Both the position numbers and the translations under genes were made by a program. The notes below the pieces were generated by a model, which was given only the letters and a program-made list of their open reading frames with translations, was not told where the DNA came from and made no database searches. Shown piece by piece: positions 1 to 8,960 of a DNA stretch of 64,000 bases; within the stretch, counting starts at the first letter, position 1, and every line of letters starts with the position of its first letter. Where the stretch lies: NCBI GenBank assembly GCA_046952735.1, contig JBKUJR010000003.1, positions 37,510-101,509 of the forward strand, written 5' to 3'. The stretch is from Egerieisoma sp046952735 (GTDB taxonomy: Bacteria; Bacillota; Clostridia; UBA1212; UBA1255).

Positions 1-1271
1 AAATCACGGCGGGGAAGCAGAGCGCAGCGGCGATAACCTCTACCTTCATCTTATTTTATCTGGTCCCAAAGCTGAACGCCGCCGGGCGTCTCGGAAATGC
101 GGAGCGGGCGTTTCGCCTGTTGATTTCGGAAGACAGGCAGGAGGCTGCGGCGCTTGCCGATGAGCTGATGGCAGAAAACGCCAGACGCCAGACGACGGAA
201 GCGGAAATTACAGAGCTTGCTATGCGGCCTGAGAATCTGGCGACGACAGAAGACGATGCGGTGGTGGTCGCAATTGGCGAGGACTGGCATGCCGGCGTTA
301 TCGGAATCGTGGCCTCCCGGCTGACGGAAAAATACAAGAAGCCTTCCTTTGTTCTTGTGAAAGAAGCGAACGGGACGGCAAAGGGCTCCGCAAGATCCGT
401 AAAGGGCTTCGATTTACATAAAGCGCTTTCAGGCTGCGCCGCGCTTCTGGAACGCTTCGGCGGACATGAAATGGCGGCCGGACTTTGTATCAGACTGGAA
501 AATATCCGGCCGTTTATAGATTCTTTGAATAAATACGGCGCAGATCATTCAGAATATATAGCGGAGCCGCCGAACTTAGAGATAGATGCCGTCGTTTTAC
601 CGGAAGAGCTGACGCTCGAAATGGTGTCGCGGATCGCAGAGCTGGAACCGTACGGAACTGGAAATCCGCAGCCTGTGATTTGCGTCAGAAATCTGCGGAT
701 CGATCATTGTGCGAAAGTCGGGGAGAACGGAAAACACCTGAAACTTTCTTTCAGCGGCGCAGCGGCGGACGGCCGGAAAATTTTACTGGATGGAATCGCA
801 TTTGCGCAAGGGTCGTATGAATCGATGATCAAAAATATCACCGGGGTTTGCAGCGTGGTTTGCAGGGCGGAACTGAATCATTGGATGGGGAAACAAACCG
901 TGTCGCTGGTCGTCGCGGATCTGCATGACGGCGATTATAATATTGATAATCGTCTGAAATGTGTGTATAATAGCGATTATATTACCTGCCGGGGATTTGC
1001 GCTGGAGCGCGGCATACTGGCGGCAATGTACAAACAGCTCCTTTCCTATGGGGATTCTTTTAAATTCGGCGATTTATATCACATCCGGGAAAATATGCGG
1101 CGGATGGGCATTTCCTGTACCTGGTATGCAATCAGGAACGGAATCGATATTTTTACGGAACTCGGGCTGATCAAAAGAAAAGACAAACAGAATTTCAGCA
1201 TTATAAAACAACCAGGCAGAACGGAGCTTGGAGCGTCGGCAATTTATTGCAGGGCACAGGTTGTAAGGTGA
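1..1271 (+). CDS. recJ: Single-stranded-DNA exonuclease RecJ, C-terminal part (5' truncated by window edge)
   Basis: RecJ is a 5'-3' exonuclease on single-stranded DNA that acts in RecF-pathway and mismatch repair. The frame is open from base 3, so the gene starts outside the window and the N-terminal DHH phosphoesterase motifs are not visible. The visible part has the core signature PKLNAAGRLGNAERA near base 66, then a DHHA1 domain with WHAGVIGIVASRL, GSARSVKG and RFGGHEMAAG at about bases 285-480, then an OB-fold-like region. The last ~100 residues (bases ~960-1271) look like a C-terminal extension I cannot assign. The stop overlaps the ribosome binding site of rel, so the two are probably co-transcribed. 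Confidence 0.93.
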   Translation, partial: ITAGKQSAAAITSTFILFYLVPKLNAAGRLGNAERAFRLLISEDRQEAAALADELMAENARRQTTEAEITELAMRPENLATTEDDAVVVAIGEDWHAGVIGIVASRLTEKYKKPSFVLVKEANGTAKGSARSVKGFDLHKALSGCAALLERFGGHEMAAGLCIRLENIRPFIDSLNKYGADHSEYIAEPPNLEIDAVVLPEELTLEMVSRIAELEPYGTGNPQPVICVRNLRIDHCAKVGENGKHLKLSFSGAAADGRKILLDGIAFAQGSYESMIKNITGVCSVVCRAELNHWMGKQTVSLVVADLHDGDYNIDNRLKCVYNSDYITCRGFALERGILAAMYKQLLSYGDSFKFGDLYHIRENMRRMGISCTWYAIRNGIDIFTELGLIKRKDKQNFSIIKQPGRTELGASAIYCRAQVVR

Positions 1272-1277
1272 TTTTAC

Positions 1278-3476
1278 ATGGAATATGTAGAACAATTTCA
1301 TAAATTAGAAAATTTATTGAAGGCGCACAATCCCGGCGCCGATCTCACCGTGCTCGAAAAAGCATTTGCGCTTGCCAACGAAAAACACAAGGAACAAAAA
1401 AGAAAATCCGGGGAACCCTTCATTATCCATCCCGTAGCCGTGTCGACGATGCTGGCGGAAATGGACATGGATATGCCTTCCGTCATTGCGGGAATGCTGC
1501 ATGACGTGGTGGAAGATACTTCCGTTACGATCGATGAGATCCGCGAACTGTTCGGAGAAGAAATCGCGTATCTTGTAGATGGCGTCACAAAACTGAAACG
1601 GATTCCGACTTCAACAAAGGAAGAACTCCAGGCCGAGAATCTCCGTAAAATGTTTCTTTCCATGGCTTCGGATATCCGCGTGATCGTAATTAAACTCGTA
1701 GACCGCCTCCACAATATGCGGACGCTGCAATATGTCAATACGGATTCCCAAATCACAAAAGCGCGCGAAACGCTTGAAATTTATACGCCGCTGGCACACC
1801 GGCTCGGTATGACGAAAATCAAATGGGAATTGGAAGATCTGTGTTTTAAATATCTGGAACCCGAAGCATACGACAGCCTCGTCACGCAGATCACGCAGCG
1901 GCGGGACCAGCAGGAGGCCTATATCCGAAAAGTTCTCGACGCGATCAAGGTGCGATTGGACGAATCCGGAATCAAAGCGTTCTTAGACGGAAGGCCTAAG
2001 CATTTTTACAGCATCCATAAAAAAATGATCGCGCAGAACAAAGCCCTCAACCAGATATACGATCTGCTGGCAATCCGCGTCATCGTGGATACGGTCCAGG
2101 AATGTTACACGGTGCTCGGTATCATCCATGAAATGTATACCCCGATGCCGGGGCGGTTCAAAGACTATATCGCTATGCCGAAACCGAATATGTATCAATC
2201 GCTTCATACGACGCTCATCGGACCGGACGGACAGCCCTTCGAGGCGCAGATCCGGACGTGGGAAATGCATAAAACAGCGGAAATCGGCATCGCGGCCCAC
2301 TGGAAATATAAAGAGGGCGAAAAGAACGAGAGGCAATCCGATTACGACGGCAAGCTGGAATGGGTCCGAAACCTGCTGGACAATCAGAAGGAAGTAGAAG
2401 ATCCGGATGAATTCGTGGAAACCTTCAAAATGGATTTGTTTACGGATGAGGTTTTCGTATTTACGCCCAAGGGCGACGTAAAATGCCTGCCGAAGGGTTC
2501 GACGCCGATCGATTTCGCATATGCCATCCACAGCGCCGTCGGAAACCGGATGATCGGCGCCAAAGTAAACGGAGAAATCAAGCCGCTGAATTATAAGCTG
2601 CGCACGGGCGATTTTGTGGAGATCATTACGTCACAGTCAAATCACGGGCCCAGCAGGGACTGGCTCAATATTGTGAAAAGCTCCGAGGCAAAGAGCAAGA
2701 TCCGTCAGTGGTTCAAAAAAGAATGCCGGGATGAAAATATAGAGCGCGGCAAAGAAATCATAGAACGGGAGCTCAAGAAACAAGGGCTCAGGCATGAACA
2801 TCTTTTCAAAACGGAATGGCTGGAGCCGATCCTGAAAAAGTATAAGTTTTCTTCTTACGACGATTTGCTCAACGTCGTCGGATTCGGCGAGCTGAGCGCA
2901 CAGAAGATCATTAATATTCTGAAAGAAGAATATCAGAAATCCATATCCGGGGGCAAAGAGGAAGAACTGCTTGCCAAGCTGGAGGCGGCAAAAGGTACGA
3001 AGAAAGAAAAACAAAAGCAGCACGCGTCCGACAACGGCATTATCGTAAAAGGGATCGAAAACTGTCTTGTCCGTCTTTCCCGCTGCTGCAATCCTGTTCC
3101 GGGCGATTCGATCGTAGGTTATATCACCAGGGGGCGCGGCGTTTCCGTCCACAGGACGGACTGCCCGAATATCGTCGCTATGAGCGAGCTGGAGAACCGG
3201 GTGATAGACGTGCGGTGGGCGGAAAAGAGCAAGAGCTCCTATATTGTGGATATTTCGATCAAAGCGGTTGACAACAGCAATCTGCTGCTTCAAATCGCAA
3301 AGCTTATCGCGGAGTCGAAACTTCCGATGAAGGCGATCAATGCCCGCACGACGCGGGATAATTACGAGCTGATCGATCTGACGATCGAAATTACGGACAG
3401 AAGCGATCTTGATAAGCTGGTAAAGAAAATCAACGTCATGGAAAATGTCGTGGAAGTCAGCAGAACGGTGAAATAA
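1278..3476 (+). CDS. relA: Bifunctional (p)ppGpp synthetase/hydrolase Rel
   Basis: Makes and degrades the stringent-response alarmone (p)ppGpp in the cytosol. At 732 aa it has the usual length for a long RSH protein. In order: an HD hydrolase domain (FIIHPVAV, MLHDVVEDTS, DRLHNMRT, residues ~45-150), a synthetase domain with GRFKDYIAMPKPN and AHWKYKEG (~240-350), a TGS domain (VFVFTPKGDVKCLP, ~395-455), and a C-terminal zinc-finger/ACT region with CCNPVPGD. The intact HD motif and the RFKD (not EFDD) synthetase motif are typical of bifunctional Rel rather than synthetase-only RelA. AAGGTGAT overlapping the recJ stop is the ribosome binding site, with a 6-base gap between genes. Confidence 0.96.
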   Translation: MEYVEQFHKLENLLKAHNPGADLTVLEKAFALANEKHKEQKRKSGEPFIIHPVAVSTMLAEMDMDMPSVIAGMLHDVVEDTSVTIDEIRELFGEEIAYLVDGVTKLKRIPTSTKEELQAENLRKMFLSMASDIRVIVIKLVDRLHNMRTLQYVNTDSQITKARETLEIYTPLAHRLGMTKIKWELEDLCFKYLEPEAYDSLVTQITQRRDQQEAYIRKVLDAIKVRLDESGIKAFLDGRPKHFYSIHKKMIAQNKALNQIYDLLAIRVIVDTVQECYTVLGIIHEMYTPMPGRFKDYIAMPKPNMYQSLHTTLIGPDGQPFEAQIRTWEMHKTAEIGIAAHWKYKEGEKNERQSDYDGKLEWVRNLLDNQKEVEDPDEFVETFKMDLFTDEVFVFTPKGDVKCLPKGSTPIDFAYAIHSAVGNRMIGAKVNGEIKPLNYKLRTGDFVEIITSQSNHGPSRDWLNIVKSSEAKSKIRQWFKKECRDENIERGKEIIERELKKQGLRHEHLFKTEWLEPILKKYKFSSYDDLLNVVGFGELSAQKIINILKEEYQKSISGGKEEELLAKLEAAKGTKKEKQKQHASDNGIIVKGIENCLVRLSRCCNPVPGDSIVGYITRGRGVSVHRTDCPNIVAMSELENRVIDVRWAEKSKSSYIVDISIKAVDNSNLLLQIAKLIAESKLPMKAINARTTRDNYELIDLTIEITDRSDLDKLVKKINVMENVVEVSRTVK

Positions 3477-3497
3477 CAAGAGATAAAGGATGGTTAC

Positions 3498-4124
3498 ATG
3501 ATCAGATTCAAACGTTTTACAGATGGCATTTTTGGGTCCAATACATACCTTTTGTGGGATCCTGATGCGGCGGAAGCCGCCGTTATCGATGCGGGGAATC
3601 GTGTCGCCCCTCTTGCGGAGACGGTGCGGGAACAGGGCCTCACAGTCAAATATGTGATTCTAACGCATGCGCATTTCGATCATATTTATTATCTGCCGGA
3701 ATATCGGGAAACGTTCCCGAAGGCTCAAATTGTGATCCATACGGAAGATAACGGCCTCCTGGCTGATCCGCGCCTGAACGCATCGACCTTGTTCGGTTCG
3801 GCGCGAACGTTTCAAAAAGCTGATCAGCTCGTCGCGGAAGGAGATGTGCTGGAACTCGGAAAGGAAACGCTGCATATTCTTTCTACGCCCGGACACACGC
3901 CCGGAAGCATTTGCATTCTGACGGATAAAATGCTGTTCTCCGGCGACACGCTTTTTTATTCGGGCTTTGGGCGCACGGATCTGGGCGCGGGCAGCGTAAC
4001 GGATCTTTCTGCTTCGATCGACCGACTCTATGCGATGGAAGAAGACATCGCAGTTTACCCCGGGCATGGCACGAAGACGACGATCGGGCGCGAAAAGAAT
4101 TGCAGCCCGTTTCTGGATTTCTAA
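3498..4124 (+). CDS. MBL-fold metallo-hydrolase (glyoxalase II-like, YcbL type)
   Basis: A 208-aa cytosolic metallo-beta-lactamase-fold hydrolase. The metal-binding motif HAHFDH is at residues 57-62, followed by the conserved blocks TPGHTPGS, FSGDTLF and YPGHGTKT, which supply the remaining metal ligands. Length and motifs match the short glyoxalase-II-like group that often sits between rel and hemZ in Clostridia. The substrate cannot be deduced; members hydrolyse glutathione or bacillithiol thioesters or are uncharacterised. AAAGGATG precedes the ATG. Its TAA overlaps a downstream ATG by one base, which suggests translational coupling with hemZ. Confidence 0.9.
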   Translation: MIRFKRFTDGIFGSNTYLLWDPDAAEAAVIDAGNRVAPLAETVREQGLTVKYVILTHAHFDHIYYLPEYRETFPKAQIVIHTEDNGLLADPRLNASTLFGSARTFQKADQLVAEGDVLELGKETLHILSTPGHTPGSICILTDKMLFSGDTLFYSGFGRTDLGAGSVTDLSASIDRLYAMEEDIAVYPGHGTKTTIGREKNCSPFLDF

Positions 4125-4223
4125 TGGAAGATCCGAAGAACCGGGACGTTCTGTATTTGGGTTTTACGGAGGAACGTCCGCCGTTATGCGTATGAAGCGG
4201 CGCAGATCTTTCAAGACTGCGGC

Positions 4224-5606
4224 GTGTTCCCCGTCTTTGTCCCGAACAGCCCTATGCCGGAGGACGCTGCAAAAAGCGGAATCTGGCTTTCCAAAAATGG
4301 GGAGCGCGTGGATATTCCGGCTTTTGGCGCTGCTTCCGTAAAACTCGAACAAAAGCTGCGCAAACGTGAGATTTATAAAATTATGAGCCGTTTTACCGGA
4401 TACCGATCTCCCTGGGGCTGCATGACAGGCGTCCGCCCGGCAAAAATCGCGAATGCTTTGTTCGATACGGGGATGGAGCCGGAAGAAGCAATCCGGGAAC
4501 TGGAAGCATTCTATCTGACTGCTCCTGAGAAAGCGCGCCTTGCAGTGGATACGGCGCGAAATCAGGAATCCTTTCTCCAAAAACAGCGGAAGCATCCGAA
4601 TCGTGTTGCGATTTATGTCGGCATCCCATTTTGTCCCACCCGTTGTTTGTATTGCTCTTTCCCGTCGCATCCGATCGGAAAATATTTGCGATCCGTAGAC
4701 CTTTATCTGCGTCTTTTGGAACAGGAACTCCGCACGGTGCTTCCGGCCGTGCTGCAATGCGGATTCCGGATCGAAAGCCTTTATATTGGCGGCGGAACGC
4801 CTACTTCGTTGCAAGAAGAGCAGTTCCGATCCTTTCTGCAATTTCTTACGGCATTGATCCCGCAGCAGGATCTGCAGGAATTTTCGCTGGAGGCGGGACG
4901 CCCGGACAGCATTACGCCGGAAAAGCTGCGCGCTGCTAAAAATGCCGGAGTAACCAGACTCAGCATCAATCCCCAGACGATGAACGACGATACGCTCGCT
5001 TTAATCGGCCGCCGCCATACGGCGGACGACATCGAACGCGCTTTTTATCTTGCCCGTGATACGGGTTTTGAAAATATCAATATGGATATCATCGCCGGTC
5101 TACCGGGAGAGGAAACAAGCGATTTTACCGGCACGCTGAACAAGATCTGTGCGATGCGGCCCGATTCTCTTACGGTTCATACGCTCAGCGTCAAACGCGG
5201 CGCAGATTTAAAACGCGATGCGCGCGCAGCCATGCTGCGGCATGACGTTACGGGTGAAATGCTGTCCCTGGCGCAAAACGCGGCGCAGAAAATGAATATG
5301 ATCCCCTTTTATATGTATCGGCAAAAAAACATGTTAGGGAATCATGAAAATGTTTCTTATTGCCGTCCCGGCTGCGAAAGCCCCTATAATATCCACATCA
5401 TGGAAGAGGATCAGACCGTATTTGCATTCGGGGCGGGCGGCGTGAGTAAGCTTTCCACTGTTTCACCGGCGGGAGAACGGGAAATCGTACGTTCCTTCAA
5501 CGTTAAAAGCGTGGAGGACTATCTTGCCCGCTCCGAAGAAATGGCGGAACGCAAAATGCAGCTGCTTTCGTTATTTCTCGGCAAACAGGGGAAAGCTCAA
5601 TTATAA
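4224..5606 (+). CDS. hemZ: Oxygen-independent coproporphyrinogen III oxidase-like radical SAM protein HemZ (5' end probably frameshifted)
   Basis: A radical-SAM protein of the HemN/HemZ family. HemZ-type proteins are annotated in anaerobic tetrapyrrole synthesis, although some relatives are heme chaperones. The radical-SAM cluster motif FCPTRCLYC has Cys 137, 141 and 144 when counted from the GTG at 4224. IGGGTPTS, LEAGRPDS, INPQTMN, MDIIAGLPGE and YRQKNMLGN are all HemZ-like. The continuous frame opens only at this GTG, which has no ribosome binding site. In-frame codons upstream (from ~4179) read like HemZ sequence (RRYAYEAAQIF). A second frame starting at ATG 4124, overlapping the upstream stop, supplies the expected first strand (VLYLGFTEE). 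One extra base near 4175-4178 would join them. The 3' end converges on the GNAT gene with a 10-base overlap. Confidence 0.85.
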   Translation: MFPVFVPNSPMPEDAAKSGIWLSKNGERVDIPAFGAASVKLEQKLRKREIYKIMSRFTGYRSPWGCMTGVRPAKIANALFDTGMEPEEAIRELEAFYLTAPEKARLAVDTARNQESFLQKQRKHPNRVAIYVGIPFCPTRCLYCSFPSHPIGKYLRSVDLYLRLLEQELRTVLPAVLQCGFRIESLYIGGGTPTSLQEEQFRSFLQFLTALIPQQDLQEFSLEAGRPDSITPEKLRAAKNAGVTRLSINPQTMNDDTLALIGRRHTADDIERAFYLARDTGFENINMDIIAGLPGEETSDFTGTLNKICAMRPDSLTVHTLSVKRGADLKRDARAAMLRHDVTGEMLSLAQNAAQKMNMIPFYMYRQKNMLGNHENVSYCRPGCESPYNIHIMEEDQTVFAFGAGGVSKLSTVSPAGEREIVRSFNVKSVEDYLARSEEMAERKMQLLSLFLGKQGKAQL

Positions 5607-6046
5607 TTTTTATCTTTGACCATCTGTTTGTATTCCAGAGGTTCGAACCCTAAGCGGCGGTAAAGCCGCTGGGCTTTCTCATTTTCCGGCTCCAGCTCCA
5701 GACGAAACCGGCATGCGACATTTCCGTATGCGCTTTCCAGAAAATCAAAGAATTCTTTTCCGAGCCCCTGACTGCGAAATTCGGGTAAAATATAGATTTC
5801 TTCGATCCAGATGGCGATGCCGCCGCACTCGTGGGAAAATGTTTTCGCAATGAGGGCGTATCCGGCAGGAACTCCTTCAGATTCGATCAGATAACCTTCC
5901 GCATATTGATTCGAACGCATCAATTCTTCGAACGTATTCGTGTGATAGGCGTCGGGAACAGGATGGAGCACCGCATCGGATGCATAAAATTCTCTCGTCA
6001 AACGTAAAAAAATTTCTTTGTCTTTTTGTTCTATTCTCCGTATCAA
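5597..6046 (-). CDS. GNAT-family N-acetyltransferase
   Basis: A 149-aa single-domain acetyl-CoA-dependent acyltransferase. The acetyl-CoA binding signature RSQGLGKEFFDFLE follows the strand IEEIYILPEF, and the protein ends with the usual ENEKAQRLYRRLGFEP block. The substrate is unknown. I chose the TTG at 6046 because a perfect AGGAGG lies 7 bases before it and it starts 19 bases after the stop of the upstream lipoprotein gene. An ATG at 6085 in the same frame overlaps that gene and has no such site. It is probably the second gene of a two-gene operon with the lipoprotein. Confidence 0.88.
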   Translation of the reverse strand: MIRRIEQKDKEIFLRLTREFYASDAVLHPVPDAYHTNTFEELMRSNQYAEGYLIESEGVPAGYALIAKTFSHECGGIAIWIEEIYILPEFRSQGLGKEFFDFLESAYGNVACRFRLELEPENEKAQRLYRRLGFEPLEYKQMVKDKNYN

Positions 6047-6065
6047 TTTTGATCCTCCTGTACAA

Positions 6066-6989
6066 TCAATCGTTCCGCAGCTCATATTGCAGGCTGAGCG
6101 TCAGCGATAGATTTCGTTCTATCGTCTCCCCGCCGTCCTCATATTTTTCCGTGCCTTTTAGATTGCTCTGTTCATATCCTTTGCGGAACGGACTGCCGCT
6201 GCCGGAGCTTTCATATAATTCCATTTTACCGGAAGTTTCTCCGCTCAGGGCGAATTTGATACCGCTGTATTCCTGATTTGCCGAAACCGTCCCCGTAATA
6301 TCGAAGCTGTGGCTGTTATCCGTTATTCCGTTATATTGGAAAACCGTATCGAGATTGCAGCCGTACGGCAATACGTTTTCTGATACGACGTTGATCGTGG
6401 AGTTTGCTGCGATGGGGAAAAACGGGATCTGTCCCGTGAACCGTTCCAAAAGGAATTTTATGGAGTCCTTGCTGAAATATTCATAAAAAGTCCGCTTGAT
6501 CTGATATGCCGTTTCAGAGCGCCCGGCCTGCTGATCCAGGGCGTCGGTAATTGCCTCATACCCCTCTATATCGGAAATTCTGCCGTTTTCCGTAAAAGAA
6601 AATACAAGTCCCTTATCGAGCAGAATGTGAAACGGCGTATTTCGCAGGATATCTCTTTCATCCGAATATTTTACGGAAGAATCGTAAGCGAAATCCACTT
6701 CTCCGGCGGTGATTTTTACTTTCAGGCTGTTTACAGTAAAAACACAATGCTCTTTTTTATATTCCAGCGCGGCTGTCCCGGAAATTTGGGTCAGGACCGT
6801 ATGGAATACATTGGCGTCCGTTTCTTCGGCAGAATTGATGACTAACTGGAAATTCAGCGTTCTGGATTGCGCGTACATCCAGGCTTTCGAATAATCCAGC
6901 GTAACAGCCGCTTCTTTCCGGCAGGCGGATAAACAAGTGACAAACAATAACATCGTCATGGCACACAACATTTTTAATATTCTGTTCAA
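6066..6989 (-). CDS. Putative lipoprotein of unknown function
   Basis: A 307-aa exported lipoprotein. The N-terminus has a short basic stretch, a hydrophobic core and a lipobox LSAC with the lipidated Cys at residue 23, so the mature protein should be anchored on the outer face of the membrane. The rest is mostly beta-strand-like and hydrophilic, and I recognise no catalytic motif. The general pattern resembles clostridial lipoproteins of the DUF6612 or LppX type, but this is a guess. A good promoter lies at 7058-7086. The GNAT gene follows 19 bases downstream. Confidence 0.8.
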   Translation of the reverse strand: MNRILKMLCAMTMLLFVTCLSACRKEAAVTLDYSKAWMYAQSRTLNFQLVINSAEETDANVFHTVLTQISGTAALEYKKEHCVFTVNSLKVKITAGEVDFAYDSSVKYSDERDILRNTPFHILLDKGLVFSFTENGRISDIEGYEAITDALDQQAGRSETAYQIKRTFYEYFSKDSIKFLLERFTGQIPFFPIAANSTINVVSENVLPYGCNLDTVFQYNGITDNSHSFDITGTVSANQEYSGIKFALSGETSGKMELYESSGSGSPFRKGYEQSNLKGTEKYEDGGETIERNLSLTLSLQYELRND

Positions 6990-7057
6990 AATAAAAGATC
7001 ACCTGCCCGCCCGCTGCTTTTATGAGGCTATAAAATTCTGTATCCAAAAACGCTGTC

Positions 7058-7086
7058 ATTATATCAATTAAAGATTATAAATACAA
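7058..7086 (-). promoter_or_regulatory. Promoter for the lipoprotein-GNAT operon
   Basis: Read on the minus strand, TTGTAT (7081-7086) and TATAAT (7058-7063) are separated by 17 bases. The start codon at 6989 lies about 60 bases downstream of the expected transcription start. Confidence 0.55.
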
Positions 7087-7126
7087 TAAAATTTTAAGAT
7101 ACCGCAGAAATGTCGAAGATATGCTT

Positions 7127-8224
7127 TTAATACCGATCATCTGCCGCATCGATAAAAAAATCGTCTATCAGCGTAAGGATTTCCTCCGCTGTCTCCGCTT
7201 TGAAGATCCGGTCGCGTGCTGCTGCAGCACAACGGAAGCCTTTCGTGTACCAGGCAAGATGCTTTCGCATTTCGCGGATTCCGATTTCTTCTCCTTTATA
7301 AGCTACGGCATATGCGACATGGAGTTTTATCATTTTCCGGATTTCGGAGAGCGATATCTGCTTCAGGCTGTTTGCACGCAGCAGCTGGTAAAAGATCCAT
7401 GGCCTTCCGAGCGCGGCCCTTCCGATCATGATTCCGTCGCAGCCTGTTTCTTCAAACATTCTGAGAGCGGCGCCTGCGGAAGAGATATCTCCGTTTCCGA
7501 TTACGGGAATTTTTACCGCGCGTTTTACTTTTGCAATCGCCTGAAGGTTACAGCTTCCCGTATAATATTCGTCTCTGAATCTGCCGTGTACGGTGATTGC
7601 CGCCGCTCCGCCTGCTTCTGCGGCAAGCGCTGCCAAGACGCAGGATTCCTTTTCCATTTCATAGCCTCTGCGGATCTTGACGGTAACGGGAAGGCCTGCT
7701 TCTTTCGAAACGGCGGATACGATTTTTTCTATGAGCGCCGGGTTTTTTAAAAGCGCGCTGCCCTCGCCGTTTGCCGTTATTTTCTGCATTGGGCATCCCA
7801 TATTGATATCGATTGCTTCAGCGCCTAAATTCCGGAACGCGCAGGCGCTTTCTGCCATAATCTCCGGTTCGCTGCCGAAAATCTGGATGGAAACCGGTTT
7901 TTCACGCGCATCGGTGGCGGCCAGCCGGATCGTGTTGCTGCTTTTATAATGGACGCCTTTTGCGCTGATCATCTCTGTAAAAACAAGGCCCGGCGCAGCG
8001 CTGGGTTCGTTTGCAAGGATTCTGCCGCATTCTTTACAAATCAGGCGGAATGCCAGATCTGTGACGCCGGCCAGCGGTGCGAGCCAGACGTTGTTATCGA
8101 TCTTTAATGAAGTTTTTTGCCCGTTTAAAACAATGCTGTGGATATGTTTTTGGAAAAGCTTTCTGATTTCATTGTCTTCGATCGCTTCGCCGCCTTTTTG
8201 TACGGCATTTTTTTCGAAATTCAT
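7127..8224 (-). CDS. dusB: tRNA-dihydrouridine synthase (DusB family)
   Basis: An FMN-dependent enzyme that reduces specific uridines in the tRNA D-loop. The 365-aa protein shows APLAGVTDLAFR near the N-terminus, INMGCPMQKI with the catalytic Cys, KIRRGYE, TVHGRFRDEYYTG, IPVIGNGDI and GIMIGRAALGRPW (FMN phosphate site), and a helical C-terminal tRNA-binding domain. The family is normally ~320-330 aa. The extra length is an N-terminal ~40 residues before the barrel, supported by AAGGAG upstream of ATG 8224. It appears monocistronic. Confidence 0.94.
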   Translation of the reverse strand: MNFEKNAVQKGGEAIEDNEIRKLFQKHIHSIVLNGQKTSLKIDNNVWLAPLAGVTDLAFRLICKECGRILANEPSAAPGLVFTEMISAKGVHYKSSNTIRLAATDAREKPVSIQIFGSEPEIMAESACAFRNLGAEAIDINMGCPMQKITANGEGSALLKNPALIEKIVSAVSKEAGLPVTVKIRRGYEMEKESCVLAALAAEAGGAAAITVHGRFRDEYYTGSCNLQAIAKVKRAVKIPVIGNGDISSAGAALRMFEETGCDGIMIGRAALGRPWIFYQLLRANSLKQISLSEIRKMIKLHVAYAVAYKGEEIGIREMRKHLAWYTKGFRCAAAARDRIFKAETAEEILTLIDDFFIDAADDRY

Positions 8225-8341
8225 AACGCTCCTTTCGCCTGGCGGATATTATTTTTGACTTCTGTTTTTGAAATCACGGAATAGTCTAATGAATTCTTGC
8301 TTTTCTGTCAATGCGCCGCCGCATATCCTTGTTTCTTTCCG

Positions 8342-8370
8342 TTGGAATTTCAGCGAATGTATGTTAAAAT
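8342..8370 (+). promoter_or_regulatory. Promoter for the bPH-domain gene
   Basis: TTGGAA (8342-8347) and TAAAAT (8365-8370) with 17-base spacing, about 35 bases before the start codon at 8406. Confidence 0.55.
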
Positions 8371-8405
8371 AAAACATAACGATTTGTATATTTGGAGGAA
8401 TGCAG

Positions 8406-8798
8406 ATGGCTAAAAAGGAGAAAATTCAACTGGAATATCGCTGGCAGGACCGAAAAAGAACGCTTTTCGGTTTGCCGCTTTCTTTTACGAAATATTCGCT
8501 GACAGAAGAAAAGCTATTGATCAAAACCGGTTTTTTGAGTACGAATGAAGAAGAGATAAGACTTTACCGGATCCTGGATGTGACGCTCAAAAGAAGCCTC
8601 CGGCAGAGGATTTTTCGGATCGGAACGATACATTGCTGCTCTGCGGATAAATCCACGCCGGAATTTGATATCAAAGCTGTCAAAAATCCGGAATGGGTGA
8701 AAGAAACGCTATCCGATTTCATCGAGGAAGAACGGTCGAGAAAACGCGTGTCAGGCAGAGAATATATGTTAGACGACGATGATTTTGATCACGAGTAA
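8406..8798 (+). CDS. bPH2/DUF304-type PH-domain protein
   Basis: A 130-aa soluble protein with a bacterial pleckstrin-homology-like core (FTKYSLTEEKLLIKTGFLSTNEEEIRLYRILDVTLKRSLRQRIF). This pattern is typical of YdbS/YdbT-like and stand-alone bPH proteins. No membrane segment is present and the function is not known. It ends in an acidic tail. GGAGG at 8394-8398 is too close to ATG 8400 but is 7 bases from ATG 8406, which I take as the start. It has its own promoter and a strong terminator. Confidence 0.8.
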   Translation: MAKKEKIQLEYRWQDRKRTLFGLPLSFTKYSLTEEKLLIKTGFLSTNEEEIRLYRILDVTLKRSLRQRIFRIGTIHCCSADKSTPEFDIKAVKNPEWVKETLSDFIEEERSRKRVSGREYMLDDDDFDHE

Positions 8799-8815
8799 GA
8801 AAATGATTTTTTTCG

Positions 8816-8848
8816 TCCCGGAGCGGGCAATGCTCCGGGATTTTTTTT
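8816..8848 (+). terminator. Rho-independent terminator
   Basis: A perfect 9-bp stem (TCCCGGAGC at 8816-8824 with GCTCCGGGA at 8832-8840), a 7-base loop and a run of eight T. It ends the bPH gene and isolates the tad operon. Confidence 0.92.
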
Positions 8849-8923
8849 GTTTTTAAGGACGAATTTGAGTCGGATTTCAACGAAAAGAGATCCCATACGA
8901 CGAAACGCGACGAACGAAAAATG

Positions 8924-8952
8924 TTGATTTTCAGGGAAAAACAGAATATATT
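8924..8952 (+). promoter_or_regulatory. Promoter of the tad pilus operon
   Basis: TTGATT (8924-8929) and TATATT (8947-8952) are exactly 17 bases apart. The -10 box ends only 8 bases before the ATG of tadA, so transcription would begin at or next to the start codon and the mRNA would be nearly leaderless. Confidence 0.6.
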
Positions 8953-8960
8953 TTACCTAC

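Noticed and set aside
2637..3479. 280-codon open frame on the minus strand
   Set aside because: It is the shadow of rel; its translation has no domain pattern and rel is strongly conserved there.
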